DNA from: Paracentrotus lividus
Lineage: Eukaryota > Echinodermata > Echinoidea > Camarodonta > Echinidae
Direction of reading: 5' to 3'
Length of the DNA stretch: 64,000 nt
NCBI GenBank assembly: GCA_940671915.1
Contig: CALNVZ010003433.1
Location: 29,028,709 to 29,092,708 of the forward strand
A model generated the notes under the pieces. The model was given only the letters and a program-made list of their open reading frames with translations. It ran no database searches and had not been told where the DNA came from. How positions within the stretch are numbered: the stretch's first letter is position 1; every line of letters begins with the position of its first letter. Positions 37,194-47,917 of the stretch are shown in pieces. Both the position numbers and the translations under genes were made by a program.

Positions 37194-40100
37194 ATGAAAC
37201 TTTCAGATATTATTATTGTTATTTCCTTATTTCTTTCTCTTTTTTTTTTTAAATATCTGGACCAGACATGCGACTGTCCCCCACCCCAGGGCATACTTAC
37301 GACTGATTGGAAACCGAACATCTATGTCCGTCGGGATATGGGATACGATGTTGATGATCAGGAGTTCTGTTCGTGTTTGTGCGGTCAGACTGTCAACAAT
37401 GAATGCAGCGTTACTGCAGACTGCCAAGAAAACCTGATATGTGTCGGTCGAGCAAAGAAAGACGACCCTGCAGGGTTCTGCAGGAGTAAGTATGTTAGGG
37501 GCAATATGGGACGGTACCGGTTTGAGTGCCTCATAATGTGATGTGGTGAAAGAGTGTAATTGAGGACAGTATATGGATGATCCGCCTCGTAGTCCTACTG
37601 TTTGTGTGTGTGTGCGCCAGACTGTCAACAATGAATGCAACGCAACTTAACTGCAGACTAATTAAGATAACGTGTTCGCCGAACAAAGAAAGACGACCCT
37701 GCAGGACTAGTACTCTGCAGGAGTAAGTATGTGATTGTTAGGGGCAGAATGGGACGGTTCCGGTTTAAGTGCCTAATCTTTGTTAGGGGAAATTTGGGAC
37801 AGTATAATATACTGTCATATATATATATTCACATATTATGTGAATGATCAGCCGGGTAGGTCTACTGTTTGTGTGTGTTCGCGAGACTGTCAACAATGAA
37901 TGCAACCCAATTGCAGTCATACCTGATCGATATGTGTCCACCGAACACAGAAAGACGACTTTGCAGGGTTGTGCAGGAGTATGTTAGGGGCAATATGAGA
38001 CGATACAGATTTGAGTGCCTCATAATTATGTAATGTTGTGAAAGGGGGTAACTGGGGACAGTATATGGATGATCAGTGGTAGGCCTACTCATCTTGTGTG
38101 TGCGATCAGGCTGAATGCAACGCAACTGCAGACTAACACGATAACGTGTTCGCCGAACAAAGAAAGATGACCCTGCAGGATTCTGCAGGAGTAGCTATGT
38201 TAGGGGCAATATGGGACGGTACCGTTTTAAGTGCACCGGTACGGTGATATTATGAAAGGGGTATTTTGAAACGATGTCATAATCACGTGATATTTGTAGA
38301 TCGAGCCCAGAAGGATGATGCTGTTTTATTCTGTAGCGATATACCTAGGGGATATTTAGTAGCAGGTATACTAAATTGAGAATAAAATCATGTGCGGCTA
38401 TATTACCTAGCGGCCGGGGAGGGGGGGGGGGCTGGATCGCTGTGGACGATGTAATGGCGTAATTTGCGATTGTTACAATAATGCTACAGTCACACAGACA
38501 CTTACGTTTAGATACGTATTGGTTGTTTTATCCTTCTTTCATCTTCTATTCTATCATTTCTTGTGTATTTCTTTGTTTTATTGGATGAACGAAATTATCA
38601 CTCTCTCCAGTGTTGACTATGATGGGAAGGCATCCATGGGGATCCGCAGAAAAGAAAACAATTTTTGGACGCAACCGGACGTAACTCAACGTAAGTGTCT
38701 GTGTGACTGCAGCATTATGCTACAGTCACACAGACACTTACGTTGAGTTACGTCCGGTTGCGTCCAAAAATTATTTTCTTTTTTACGGATCCCTACGGAT
38801 TCCTTCCCATCATAGTCAACAGTGGAAATAGTGATAATTTCGTTCATACAATAAAACAAAGAAATACATAAGAAATGATAGAATAGAAGATTAAAGAAAT
38901 ATAAAGCAACAAATACGTAACTAAACGTAAGTGTATGTGTGACTGTAGCATAAATGCTGCAGTCACACAGACACTTACGTATAGATACGTTTGTGCTGTT
39001 TTAATCTGATTTCATCTTCTATTCTATCATTTCTTATGTATTTCTTTGTTTTACTGGATAAACAAAATTATCAATATTTCCACTGCTGACTATGACGGGT
39101 AGGCATCTGTGGGGATCCGGAGAAAAGAAAATAATTTTTGGACGCAACCGGACGTAACTCAACGTAAGTGTCTGTGTGACTGCAGCATTAAAGAAGATTT
39201 TTTTCTGGATGCTGTAATGGCAGTAATAATGTGGGATGGCAGGGGCAATGTGGGACAAAATTTAAACAATATCATGTCATGCTATTTATCATTGAATTTT
39301 CAGCGAGATGCGGTAACGACCCCCATTTTAATGAGTGTGGTCTCTATGAAAGATGCTTGGAGAAGTTGGATGGTTCTTTCGTGTGCGATAGAATGATCAA
39401 AGACTGCAACCCGTATGTATACGTCCCTGTGTGTGCAACTGATGGGATCACAACAAAAACATTTCTAAATAGGTAAGGTATTTTTATTATTATTTTTTTT
39501 ATGAAATAAAATATTATGCCTACAAGGGGTAAAACTTTTTATAATATGAAGATCAACCATTCCATAAAGTAAAAAATAAGAAGAAAAAAAACACTTTTAT
39601 CTGTAATTCGTTTCATCTCTTTTGGTGTTGTAGATCATGAGATATGATTAGTTTTGTCAAATGAATGAAAATCATTTTTTTTTTTTTTTTTTTGACCGTG
39701 AAAAGAAAATGTGCAATTTTGATTTACTGCTCTACAAGAGCAAATTCGTCAAAACAAAGTTGTTTTTTTTTTTCAATGTCTGATTTTTGTAAGGTTGCGC
39801 CCCTTGCGCCCCACCTGGATCCACCGTAACGGTTGTTCTTTTTCGTATCAGTATCAAAATTGTGCTGTAAATAATAATAATAATAATAATAATAGATCTA
39901 AGTGACCACATTCAGGGTCGTGTATGGCCCCAATGGACCTAGAATGGGGTAGAATAGGGCGTTATGACCCTCATTTTTTTTAGAGTGTAGAAATACTTAT
40001 TAACAGTAGTAATAGAAATAGTAGGACTAGTATTGGTGGTGGCGTTGGTGGCGGTAGTGGTGGTGTTAGTAGTAGAATAAGAAAACATACTAGTCGAGTT

Positions 40101-43100
40101 GTAGAAGTTGTAGACCTATATTCATAATAATAATAATAATAGTAATAACATTTATACAACACTTAATACATATATCCACCTTGGTGTCTCTAAGCACTTA
40201 TTATTACCCGGCTTAGCTAGGCTACCCCGAAAGGTGCTCACAACATTAAAAGAATTGATTCCTACTGGTACACATTCACTTCACCTGAGTCGAGTGCAGC
40301 AAACCGTGGATGAATTTCTTGTTGAAGGAAATTAACGCCGGGGGTGGGATTCAAACATGCGACCCTCTGATTAAAAGTCGAGAGTCAGAACCGCGACGCT
40401 TCCACTTGTCTTCATAGTCGGCCTATTTATAATATTATCAATACTACTTGCATTTGATACTAATATCAATATAATTATTACTTACTACTTTCTAGGTGCT
40501 ACATGGAGCTCAATAATATCGGACTCCGAGATGCCAAAAAAACTGAGTTTGGAAAAATGTCTGACAGTGCATGCGCAGGTACAATATAGTAATAAATAAA
40601 TAAATAAAAATAAATATATAGATATATATAATTATCAAAAAATTATAGTTCTGCATCGATTTCCTTATTTAAATTGTGTTTATATATATATAATATTATA
40701 TATATATATATATATATAATATATATATATTTCTGCTACCGCTGGTTTCACGCTGGTGCGATCTTCAGATACCTTTCTGTTTTCTGCTACCACTGGTTTC
40801 ACGCTGGTGCCGATCTTCATGCAGACTGAAGATCGCACCAGCGTGAAACCAGTGGTAGCAGAAAACAGAAAGGTACGCCTATAATGCTCTGCCTTAACGG
40901 CATCGAGCACTTCTTGGATCAAACCCTCAACTGATATTTTAGACTTACATTATTCTTCGGACCGCATTCGTGCATGATCACAATATTATATAGAAATATA
41001 TACCCCAAATCCTAAACCCTAATACTGGTGGGGGGGGGGTAGTTGTCCTGATGACAATTGAGACGAAAAAAAGTATGCAGTCTTTATATTTCGCATACTT
41101 TCTGCATTCTGCATACACTGTTATGTTGAATTATGTGTTCTTGTTTTGTTGATGCGTGTGTGTTTTTTTTTTTTTTACACAAATTTGGTAGGCCTGCTGT
41201 TCTTGCTACTAACAATTTTGAGTGTGATCATTGTTCTAAAATCCGCGGGGCAGAATACCCCGGGAGAATACCTCCTTGTGTAAAATATATTGGGACATTC
41301 TGGGACAGAAATACTATTTTACTTTAAACAATGACTAAAAAAGTTATTTAGTGTTAGATATTATGACAATTGAAAAGTCACTTAGATCTGTATAACTTGA
41401 AAAGTGCATCTGACTTTGTATAACTTTAAAAAAAAAATCACAGGTGACTTCGTGTGACATCTTGGATTTAGTGCGAATGCTCTTAATATAACAACATTTG
41501 ACCCTTATCTGCCCAAAGGGGGGGGGGGGAGGGGCTAATTTAGCCCCCCTTCGACACTTTTTGCGATAAATTTTTGACGCGAAAAGCTAAAGCCGGCGCA
41601 CAGTGGGCCAGGCGTTAGCAAAAGTGCGCCAAAAGTGGTTTCTAGTCACCTAACCAATTTTGTTTTTTTAATATTCTCAGCAAAGATAGCAACCTCGAGA
41701 ACGTTTCCATAAAATATTTCATCATGAAATTGATTTTTAGTTGGTTATTTTTCTTTGAAATGACCAGAAAATGACTTGTTTGTGGTACACCATGTGTAAA
41801 TGACAAATTTTCGTTATTTGGGATCTTACACTAAATTGGTGGTCCAATATATTTTAGATTAAATTTGCTTGATTAAGAATGATCATTTTAAGTGCCCATA
41901 GAATTTAAAGACAAATGTTCCATCCATTCGGAAGTAATTTTGGACGAAACCACTAAATAATGGGGGAAATTGCATTTTTCCCCTTCATATGCATATATTT
42001 CACGATTACCGCCGATTTCCGCGTTCAAAGTACGATAGTGGTCTTTGTTATAGTTTAAGCTTTACATCAATACCAAATTTAGCTGCAACCTCCTGCAACC
42101 TTCGAAGATATAACCAATTTTCCATCCGCATGTAAGCCTAATTTATCGTCAAAATCTGCACAAAGCGATAATGCGCACTTATTGTGCACACACAAGTCTT
42201 GCCGTAAGTGGCGTAAATATTTTAATTGAAAGCCGAAAAACCAAAACACCTGAATGGAATGATTTTCATGAAATATCATGTGTGTTTATGGGGATGACAT
42301 GCACGTTTTAGACCTGTTACCCACATCCCCCCCCCCCCGCTATGTTGACAGCTGAATGGGTCATCAAGCCATTCGTGCTTCTTTGAAATTGTTAATTATT
42401 TTGTTTATATGATAACTGTATTTTTTATTGTTGACAAAGCTGAATGTGTCATCAAGCCATTCGTGCTTCTTTTAGATTGTTAATTATATGTTTATATGAT
42501 AACTTTATTTTATTATTGTTGCGATTTGGAAAATAAAATACATTACATATACAATAAGTTCAATTTGAGAAGGACTTGTGATATAAAAATTACAATAACT
42601 TTTCCATTATAATCAAGTACAAACAGCCAAAATCAAAATTTGTTCTACTTATTTGATGAATACGCCTACTGTCTCATCAGCCTAATCGTATTTTTATGAA
42701 GAAAAAAAGGACTTCCCTTGTGTTTCCTAAGTCCACGAAACCCCAATATAGTTCTAAATAATATATAAATCTCTCTATAAATTATAAGCATTTTTTCCTT
42801 GTCCCGTCAGAAAACAGAATATTAAGGGCGTATAATTTAGAAAATACTCTTTATCAACGTTTCCGTGGTCTATAAACCCCATATACACCTCACTTATAAA
42901 AGTAATAAAAGTTATGTAAGTTTTACAAAGAAATACACTCTAACCAATCAGAAATCGGTATTTTAAAATACTCTTATTGTGTTTATCATGTTTCAAAACC
43001 CCCTATAAGTCCCATTAATCAAAGTAAAATGAACATGCCTATGTGTTACTATTGATATTTGTCTTGTCCAATCAGAAAAGAGCATTTTAATGACGTCATA

Positions 43101-43869
43101 AGGATTTGAAAATGTTCTAATCGAATTCTACGGGTCTCAGAACCTTGGAAAAACCTCTTTTACGAACTCAATTAACCGTTTTAAGTGAGAAAAGAGTTTT
43201 GGCGCAGTTTGAGGAGATTCTGGCCCACTGTGCGGCGCTTCATGAGTTTTTTCTTTAAAGTCTTGCGCATCTTTTGAGACCAAAATCGCGACCCCCGGAT
43301 ATCCAGTTCGAGAGTTAGTATCATTTTGTACCTGTGCGTCAGACCCAAAATTGCTCAAAAACGTGAATTCATGTTAAGTCAATACAAATTGTGTTTTCAG
43401 CGAAAATTCATAAATAAGTGATTAATTTTGCTTTCATTGATAATAATCATTTGATTTGCTGTTATTTAAAACCGAAATAATGTCGCAAACCAATTTTGTC
43501 GAAAAAACAATAACAATAAAATGGTTTTTAAAAAACCCCCAAAGAATACATAAGAAATTAATTTGGATAACCAGACTTTTTTTTCAAGTACATTTGATAG
43601 GAATGCTATAAAGAACATTCAGACAAAAAATTAGCATTCTAGGAGCTATATTTACGACGACCGAGATCTCGGGGGGGGGGGGGGGGGGGGGGAGGCTGTG
43701 CATTTCCAAAAAGAGCCCGGGCAGATTAGGTTTAGTGATTATGATATGTTCCTTTGTAATTTTATCTGTTTTGAAAAGCTCTAAAATCAAACGCTCAATC
43801 AAAGCTCTTCTTTCTTATGTTTTAATTTTATCTACAGGAGATGCCGTGCTTGTACTACCTGCATCTTAA
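37194..43869 (+). CDS. Secreted Cys-rich protein with Kazal domain
   Basis: Four exons in phase: 37194-37485, 39304-39472, 40496-40578, 43838-43869; 191 residues. The N-terminus MKLSDIIIVISLFLSLFFF is a signal peptide. A Cys-rich part follows (CDCPPPQG, FCSCLCGQTVNNECSVTADC, NLICVG), then a CGNDPHFNECGLYERC segment resembling the short modules preceding Kazal domains in follistatin-type proteins, then a Kazal domain (DCNPYVYVPVCATDG, TKTFLNRCYMEL, SDSACA) split by intron 2. Kazal domains inhibit serine proteases or bind growth factors; which applies here is unknown. The last exon (DAVLVLPAS and stop) is tiny and follows a 3.3-kb intron, so the 3' end is less certain. AATAAA at 44029-44034 could serve as poly(A) signal. 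Confidence 0.8.
37556..38345 (+). repeat. Decayed tandem copies of Kazal-gene exon 1
   Basis: The exon-1 phrase around ACTGTCAACAATGAATGC (37388) recurs near 37620, 37886 and, shortened, 38109. Each is followed by AAAGAAAGACGACCCTGCAG-like text and a splice-donor remnant plus TTAGGGGCAATATGGGACGG. A fifth scrap lies near 38300. Spacing is 223-266 bp. None keeps the frame, so they are exon pseudocopies inside intron 1. Confidence 0.85.
38482..39187. mobile_element. Three MITE copies in alternating orientation
   Basis: Copies 38482-38712 (plus), 38716-38950 (minus) and 38955-39187 (plus), 231-235 bp each. All have ends TGCTACAGTCACACAGACAC / GTGTCTGTGTGACTGCAGCA. The separators are TAA, TTA, TAAA and TTA, hinting at a TWA target as in PIF/Harbinger. 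In intron 1 of the Kazal gene. No coding capacity. Confidence 0.88.
39478..40490. other. Kazal-gene intron 2, simple repeats only
   Basis: (AAT)n at 39872-39895 and 40126-40145, T runs at 39675 and 39762, and a GGTGGTGGCG-rich patch at 40030-40070. No nested gene. Confidence 0.6.
40680..40730. repeat. (TA)n microsatellite
   Basis: About 50 bp of TA repeats at the left edge of an inverted repeat. Confidence 0.9.
40731..40885. repeat. Tandem plus inverted 49-bp repeat
   Basis: The phrase TTTCTGCTACCACTGGTTTC with ACGCTGGTGCGATCTTCA occurs twice in direct orientation and once as its complement, with the loop near 40828. Probably a folded duplication of unknown origin. Confidence 0.85.
42343..42522. 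repeat. Two-copy tandem, unit about 90 bp
   Basis: GTCATCAAGCCATTCGTGCT with GTTTATATGATAACT occurs twice in tandem at about 42360 and 42448. Confidence 0.85.
42720..43095. repeat. Diverged tandem, unit about 125 bp, three copies
   Basis: Each unit has AAACCCC-ATA-AC, a middle AT-rich part, then a CCAATCAGAAAA-like phrase followed by ATTTTAA. The units begin near 42720, 42860 and 42985. Confidence 0.6.
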
Positions 43870-45395
43870 ATCGAGGACTAGTGAGAAGTACAATTCTATT
43901 TTTTTTTAAATTTATTTTCATTTTATTATTTTCTTCAGAGCAAAACATATTCATACATGGTGAGAGCGACTGACAAAATAACTATAATATTAATAATAAC
44001 AATGAAAATAGTAGTACAAAAAATACAAAATAAAAACAGTCAAATAATGTATCGCTAGTATGTCCACCTTCATGTATTAGTTTGAATAACATAAGAAATT
44101 GTAGAAGCAGATTGGACGAAGGCTTGGCCTGAAACCGAGTAAGAATAAGAAATTTGCCATTTTATTATTCTTTAAATTCTTCTTATTTTGCCAATTTGAT
44201 TGAAACATACTTAGGCCTAATAATTATTAGGAAAAAAATAATGATGATGGTTGTACGTGATCGATACAAATTATTTTGATCTTATTCTCTTACGCATCAT
44301 AATTATCTAGAAGGATATGTCAGCTATGGAAAATTTGAACACTGAAAACTAAAACTTCTATCATATTTTCTTTTCTTAAACCCCAAATATTTGTCACCCC
44401 TGACTTAATTTTATTACTTCCTTAGAAATTATGAGAAATTGTTATCATTATTATCATCATTATTTTGTATGACATTACTTTTTGGTAGTTATTGTTGTTT
44501 TTATTATAGCTTTTTTCTTATTATTATTATTATTATTGTTATCATTATCAATATTTTTTTTTTCATTATGATATTTATCAATATTTTTATTTTATTATTA
44601 TTATCATTATTATTTATTATTTTTATTTCATTATTTCTATTATTATTTATTATTGTTATCTATTATCATTATTATTTTCATCATCACTATTATTATCATT
44701 ATACTATTTTTTGTTATACATCATCACTATTTATGTTTTGGTTAAAATTGATTGAAAATTGCATTTTAACATTAATATTATTAAGATAACTTGTTGTTCA
44801 TTTGTTTTATTCAATGATCATCAAGTCTTTTTACTCCTTTTATGTTTCTGGTATCTTGTTCAATATGTTTCCCTTTAAATGACCATAGTCTGTATTATTA
44901 CTCTTTTCAATATGTATATACATATATATATATTATATTATATTTATTCATATATATATTTTGTTATTTATTTGTTATTCTCAATTTGATATCAGACATC
45001 GAAAAGGAGGTGGAATTGTTTGTAGTTAAATTTATAAATGAAAGAACTACCGCCATGAATGTATTATTATCTCTCTTTTATTTATTTATTACAACTATAA
45101 TTATTGTTCTTGGTTTTATCAAAACGTATTATTTTGTTTTCAATTAATTCTTAACTGCGATACCATGATTATTGTTGTTGGTTTTATTGAAAGAACTATC
45201 TATACTTAACTTAACCGTTGTTTAGATATTACTTTGTTATTACATAATTTTCACCATCATTGCTGTCAGTTAAACTCCACAACACATAACTTCGTTGTCC
45301 ATGACAAATTGAACAACCTCAAAACTCGCGCGCGCGGCGCCGCGAGAGAAGGAGAAAAAAAAAAAAAACGTGTAGAAAGTTTGTTAAACACTTAA
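43870..45395. other. Intergenic, ATT-rich, no gene
   Basis: Long imperfect ATT/ATC microsatellite at 44440-44720 and a TATATA patch at 44915-44960. The Ile/Phe-rich frames across it are artefacts. A GCGCGCGGCGCCGCG patch lies at 45327-45342. Confidence 0.7.
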
Positions 45396-45979
45396 AGGAG
45401 AATGTTCCCTTTTGTAGATAGTGGGCTTACTGTGGATGCAGAAAAATCAAATAAGCACATTAGTAAGATTTGGTGAAAATCGGATAAATGATAAGAAAGT
45501 TATGAGTATTTGAATATTGAGATCTCTAATGACATAGGAAATCTCACTTGGCAACGCGGTCACCATTTGTGATGTCACAAAGGGAGAACTCCCCTTATGG
45601 TGTGCACAAAAAACTATTCAAAATGTCTCTTTATTTTAATTCTAATGATAGAACAGCTTTTCTTTTCATGATATATTACGACTTTCATATATTTACAAGT
45701 CATCCATAAAAAGATTCTTTATTCTCCCTTTAGAATCAAGAAAAAAAGAGATTTTAGTACAATGTGTACAATAGATATGGGAAAGATCTCCCTGCATTAC
45801 ATCGCACATCAAGGTCGCGTGTGCCAATTAGAGGATCTCCATATCATAAGTGATCTCAAAATCTAAAAATTCATATCTCTCTTATTCATTGCCTGATTTT
45901 TCTGGAAACTTTCCCAATATGTTTTGGGGGTTTGTCTCCATTCACTGAAGCTAAATTTCTCTGAGGGTATAATTCCCCT
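45396..45979. mobile_element. Palindromic TTAA MITE
   Basis: Ends AGGAGAATGTTCCC and GGGTATAATTCCCCT, flanked by TTAA at 45392-45395 and 45980-45983. Inner inverted GAGATCTCTAATGACATAGG-type and ATCCTCATATCATAAG-type words. No coding capacity. Confidence 0.8.
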
Positions 45980-46494
45980 TTAAAGTACATTATAATGAAG
46001 GATAGGCCCTGTATACATTTACATGATATAACGTTTTCCTGTTGATCCCGCAGTTTTTCAAATTTGGCATTTCTTTAAAAGACAAGATGTTCTTGAAGGA
46101 TTAAAATGGTTAGAATATCAGTATTTGGTATATATTAATTGTGTACCGTTATCATTGTTGATGATATTTATTATTGACATTACCGGTATTTTTACCTTTT
46201 AAATGCTGTCACCATTTAGTATTTTCATTTTTTTTTTGTCAATTGCTGGTATTAACATATTATTAATATTGTTTATTAATACACAACTTTATTCATCATG
46301 TCAAGGCATGTCATTTTCATAATTACTCTGATTTTTCAAAGGTTTATTTTGTTGTTGACATTGTTTGAATTATTTTTCATTGGCACGAGGGCTGTTATTA
46401 AGGCGTTTTTGAATTATTGCTTTTAATGTACTTCATCATTCTGATCGTTATTATTAATATTATCAATATTAACATCACAACATTATATTCTTTA

Positions 46495-46735
46495 AGATAA
46501 TTCCTATCATTATTATCAATATTGAATATCATTATTACTATTATTATTATCACAGTTATTATTATCATTATTATCAGTATTATTATTATTATTATCATTA
46601 TTGTTATTATCGTGATTATTATTATCATTATTACTATTATTATTATCATTATTATTACTATCATTACTATTATTACTATCATTATATTATCATTATTATC
46701 ATCATTATCATTATTATTGTTATGTTATCATTCTT
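46495..46735. repeat. ATT/ATC microsatellite
   Basis: About 240 bp of imperfect TTATTATCA repeats; both strands give poly-Ile frames that are not genes. Confidence 0.93.
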
Positions 46736-46958
46736 AGTAGTATCAGCACAGGTCTGGTTGTGGATAAGGGGAAATTTCCATGGTTAAAAACGTAAAAGAA
46801 AAACTATCTTCATGGAGAAAATATAATTTCCTCTTTGATGACATGGCGCCAATTCTGGCTAGTAGGAGTAACTTTACCATTCCCTTTTCAATCTTTTACT
46901 ATCTATTTTTAAATCGCTATGTTAGGGTAAAATATGATGTTATACTTTATGTGTATTA

Positions 46959-47915
46959 GGGTACATGCAGGTAATATGGGCACCCTAAGCTCATTTGCCT
47001 AATTTGCATAAAATTACAAAATAACACACAGTCTAATCTTTGTTTATATGAATCAATAAGTACTGCTCTAACTTTTATTGTGAAGAAAACCAATTATCAC
47101 CAACCCCCCTGTCTGCAATATTCAAATGTTGACGTCATTACCAAAGTGCCCATATTACCTGCATGTGCAGGTAATATGGGCACATGTATTTAATGTATGT
47201 TTTAAAAACTACAATGACTCTACCAAGTCTGGAATTTGCTTAAAATGTTGAAAATCATTAACTTTAAGATATAATTCGAAATTATAAGACCCTTCAGTAA
47301 ATCCTTTGACTATATATTTTAATGTTATGTATTTTGTATATTATTTCTTTTATTAATATTATTTAAATATTATTTTCATTATAAAGTTAATATAGGCCTA
47401 TGATAAGTTATTTATATTAATTATATACTGTGAATATACCCCCAAAAATCGAAGCAAAGAGATTGTTGCCTCATCCCAATACTAAGTACCAGAATCATTT
47501 CCGCCATTTTGGATGTCCCATATTACCTGCACTAATGTTGCTGTGTCAGGCAAGCATTCAATGCCACATTGCACCCCTTCACTAAAACAAATTGACCTGT
47601 ATACGCTAGTATGATCAAAATGAAACTATAAGCTATATTATACAAAACAATTGAGGTTACCCCCTCAAACACTCTTTCACCATCACATTCTGTGAAATAT
47701 CAAATTTTACATCAGGGTAAAAAAAATGCCGTAAGTTTTACCTACCTTGTTGGTTTTCAGCAATTTTCTCAAAGAAATTTCGGCATCAGATGCTCTCACG
47801 ACGATATATTTTCGTATACAGTTCATATGAACAACATTATGGTGCTCACACCGGTCACCGGTCGACGGTCACGACATGATCTGCATCAGGTGGCCCATAT
47901 TACCTGCATGTACCC
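46959..47915. mobile_element. TA-flanked inverted-repeat element, copy 2
   Basis: Near-identical to 14844-15781 in the same orientation, flanked by TA (46957-46958, 47916-47917). The internal perfect palindrome of the terminal motif lies at 47146-47183. Small indels separate the copies, including loss of one of the doubled right-end motifs. No transposase. Confidence 0.87.
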
Positions 47916-47917
47916 TA

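Larger units (their letters stand above)
41590..43265. repeat. Block bounded by inverted GCGCACAGTGGGCCAG
   Basis: About 75 bp at 41590-41665 (GCGCACAGTGGGCCAG, then GTGCGCCAAAA) reappear inverted at 43190-43265 (CTGGCCCACTGTGCGGCGC). Between them lie two tandem families. May be a large unclassified inverted-repeat element; the outer ends were not resolved. Confidence 0.5.

Noticed and set aside
41133-41327. Extra Kazal-gene exon in intron 3
   Set aside because: Preceded by a T run and an AG, but the phase and a Cys pattern fitting the Kazal domain are lacking; 43838 gives a simple in-phase ending.
44439-44789. Ile/Phe-rich frame that looks like a membrane protein
   Set aside because: Translation of an ATT/ATC microsatellite; no conserved residues. 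The same applies to 46398-46737.
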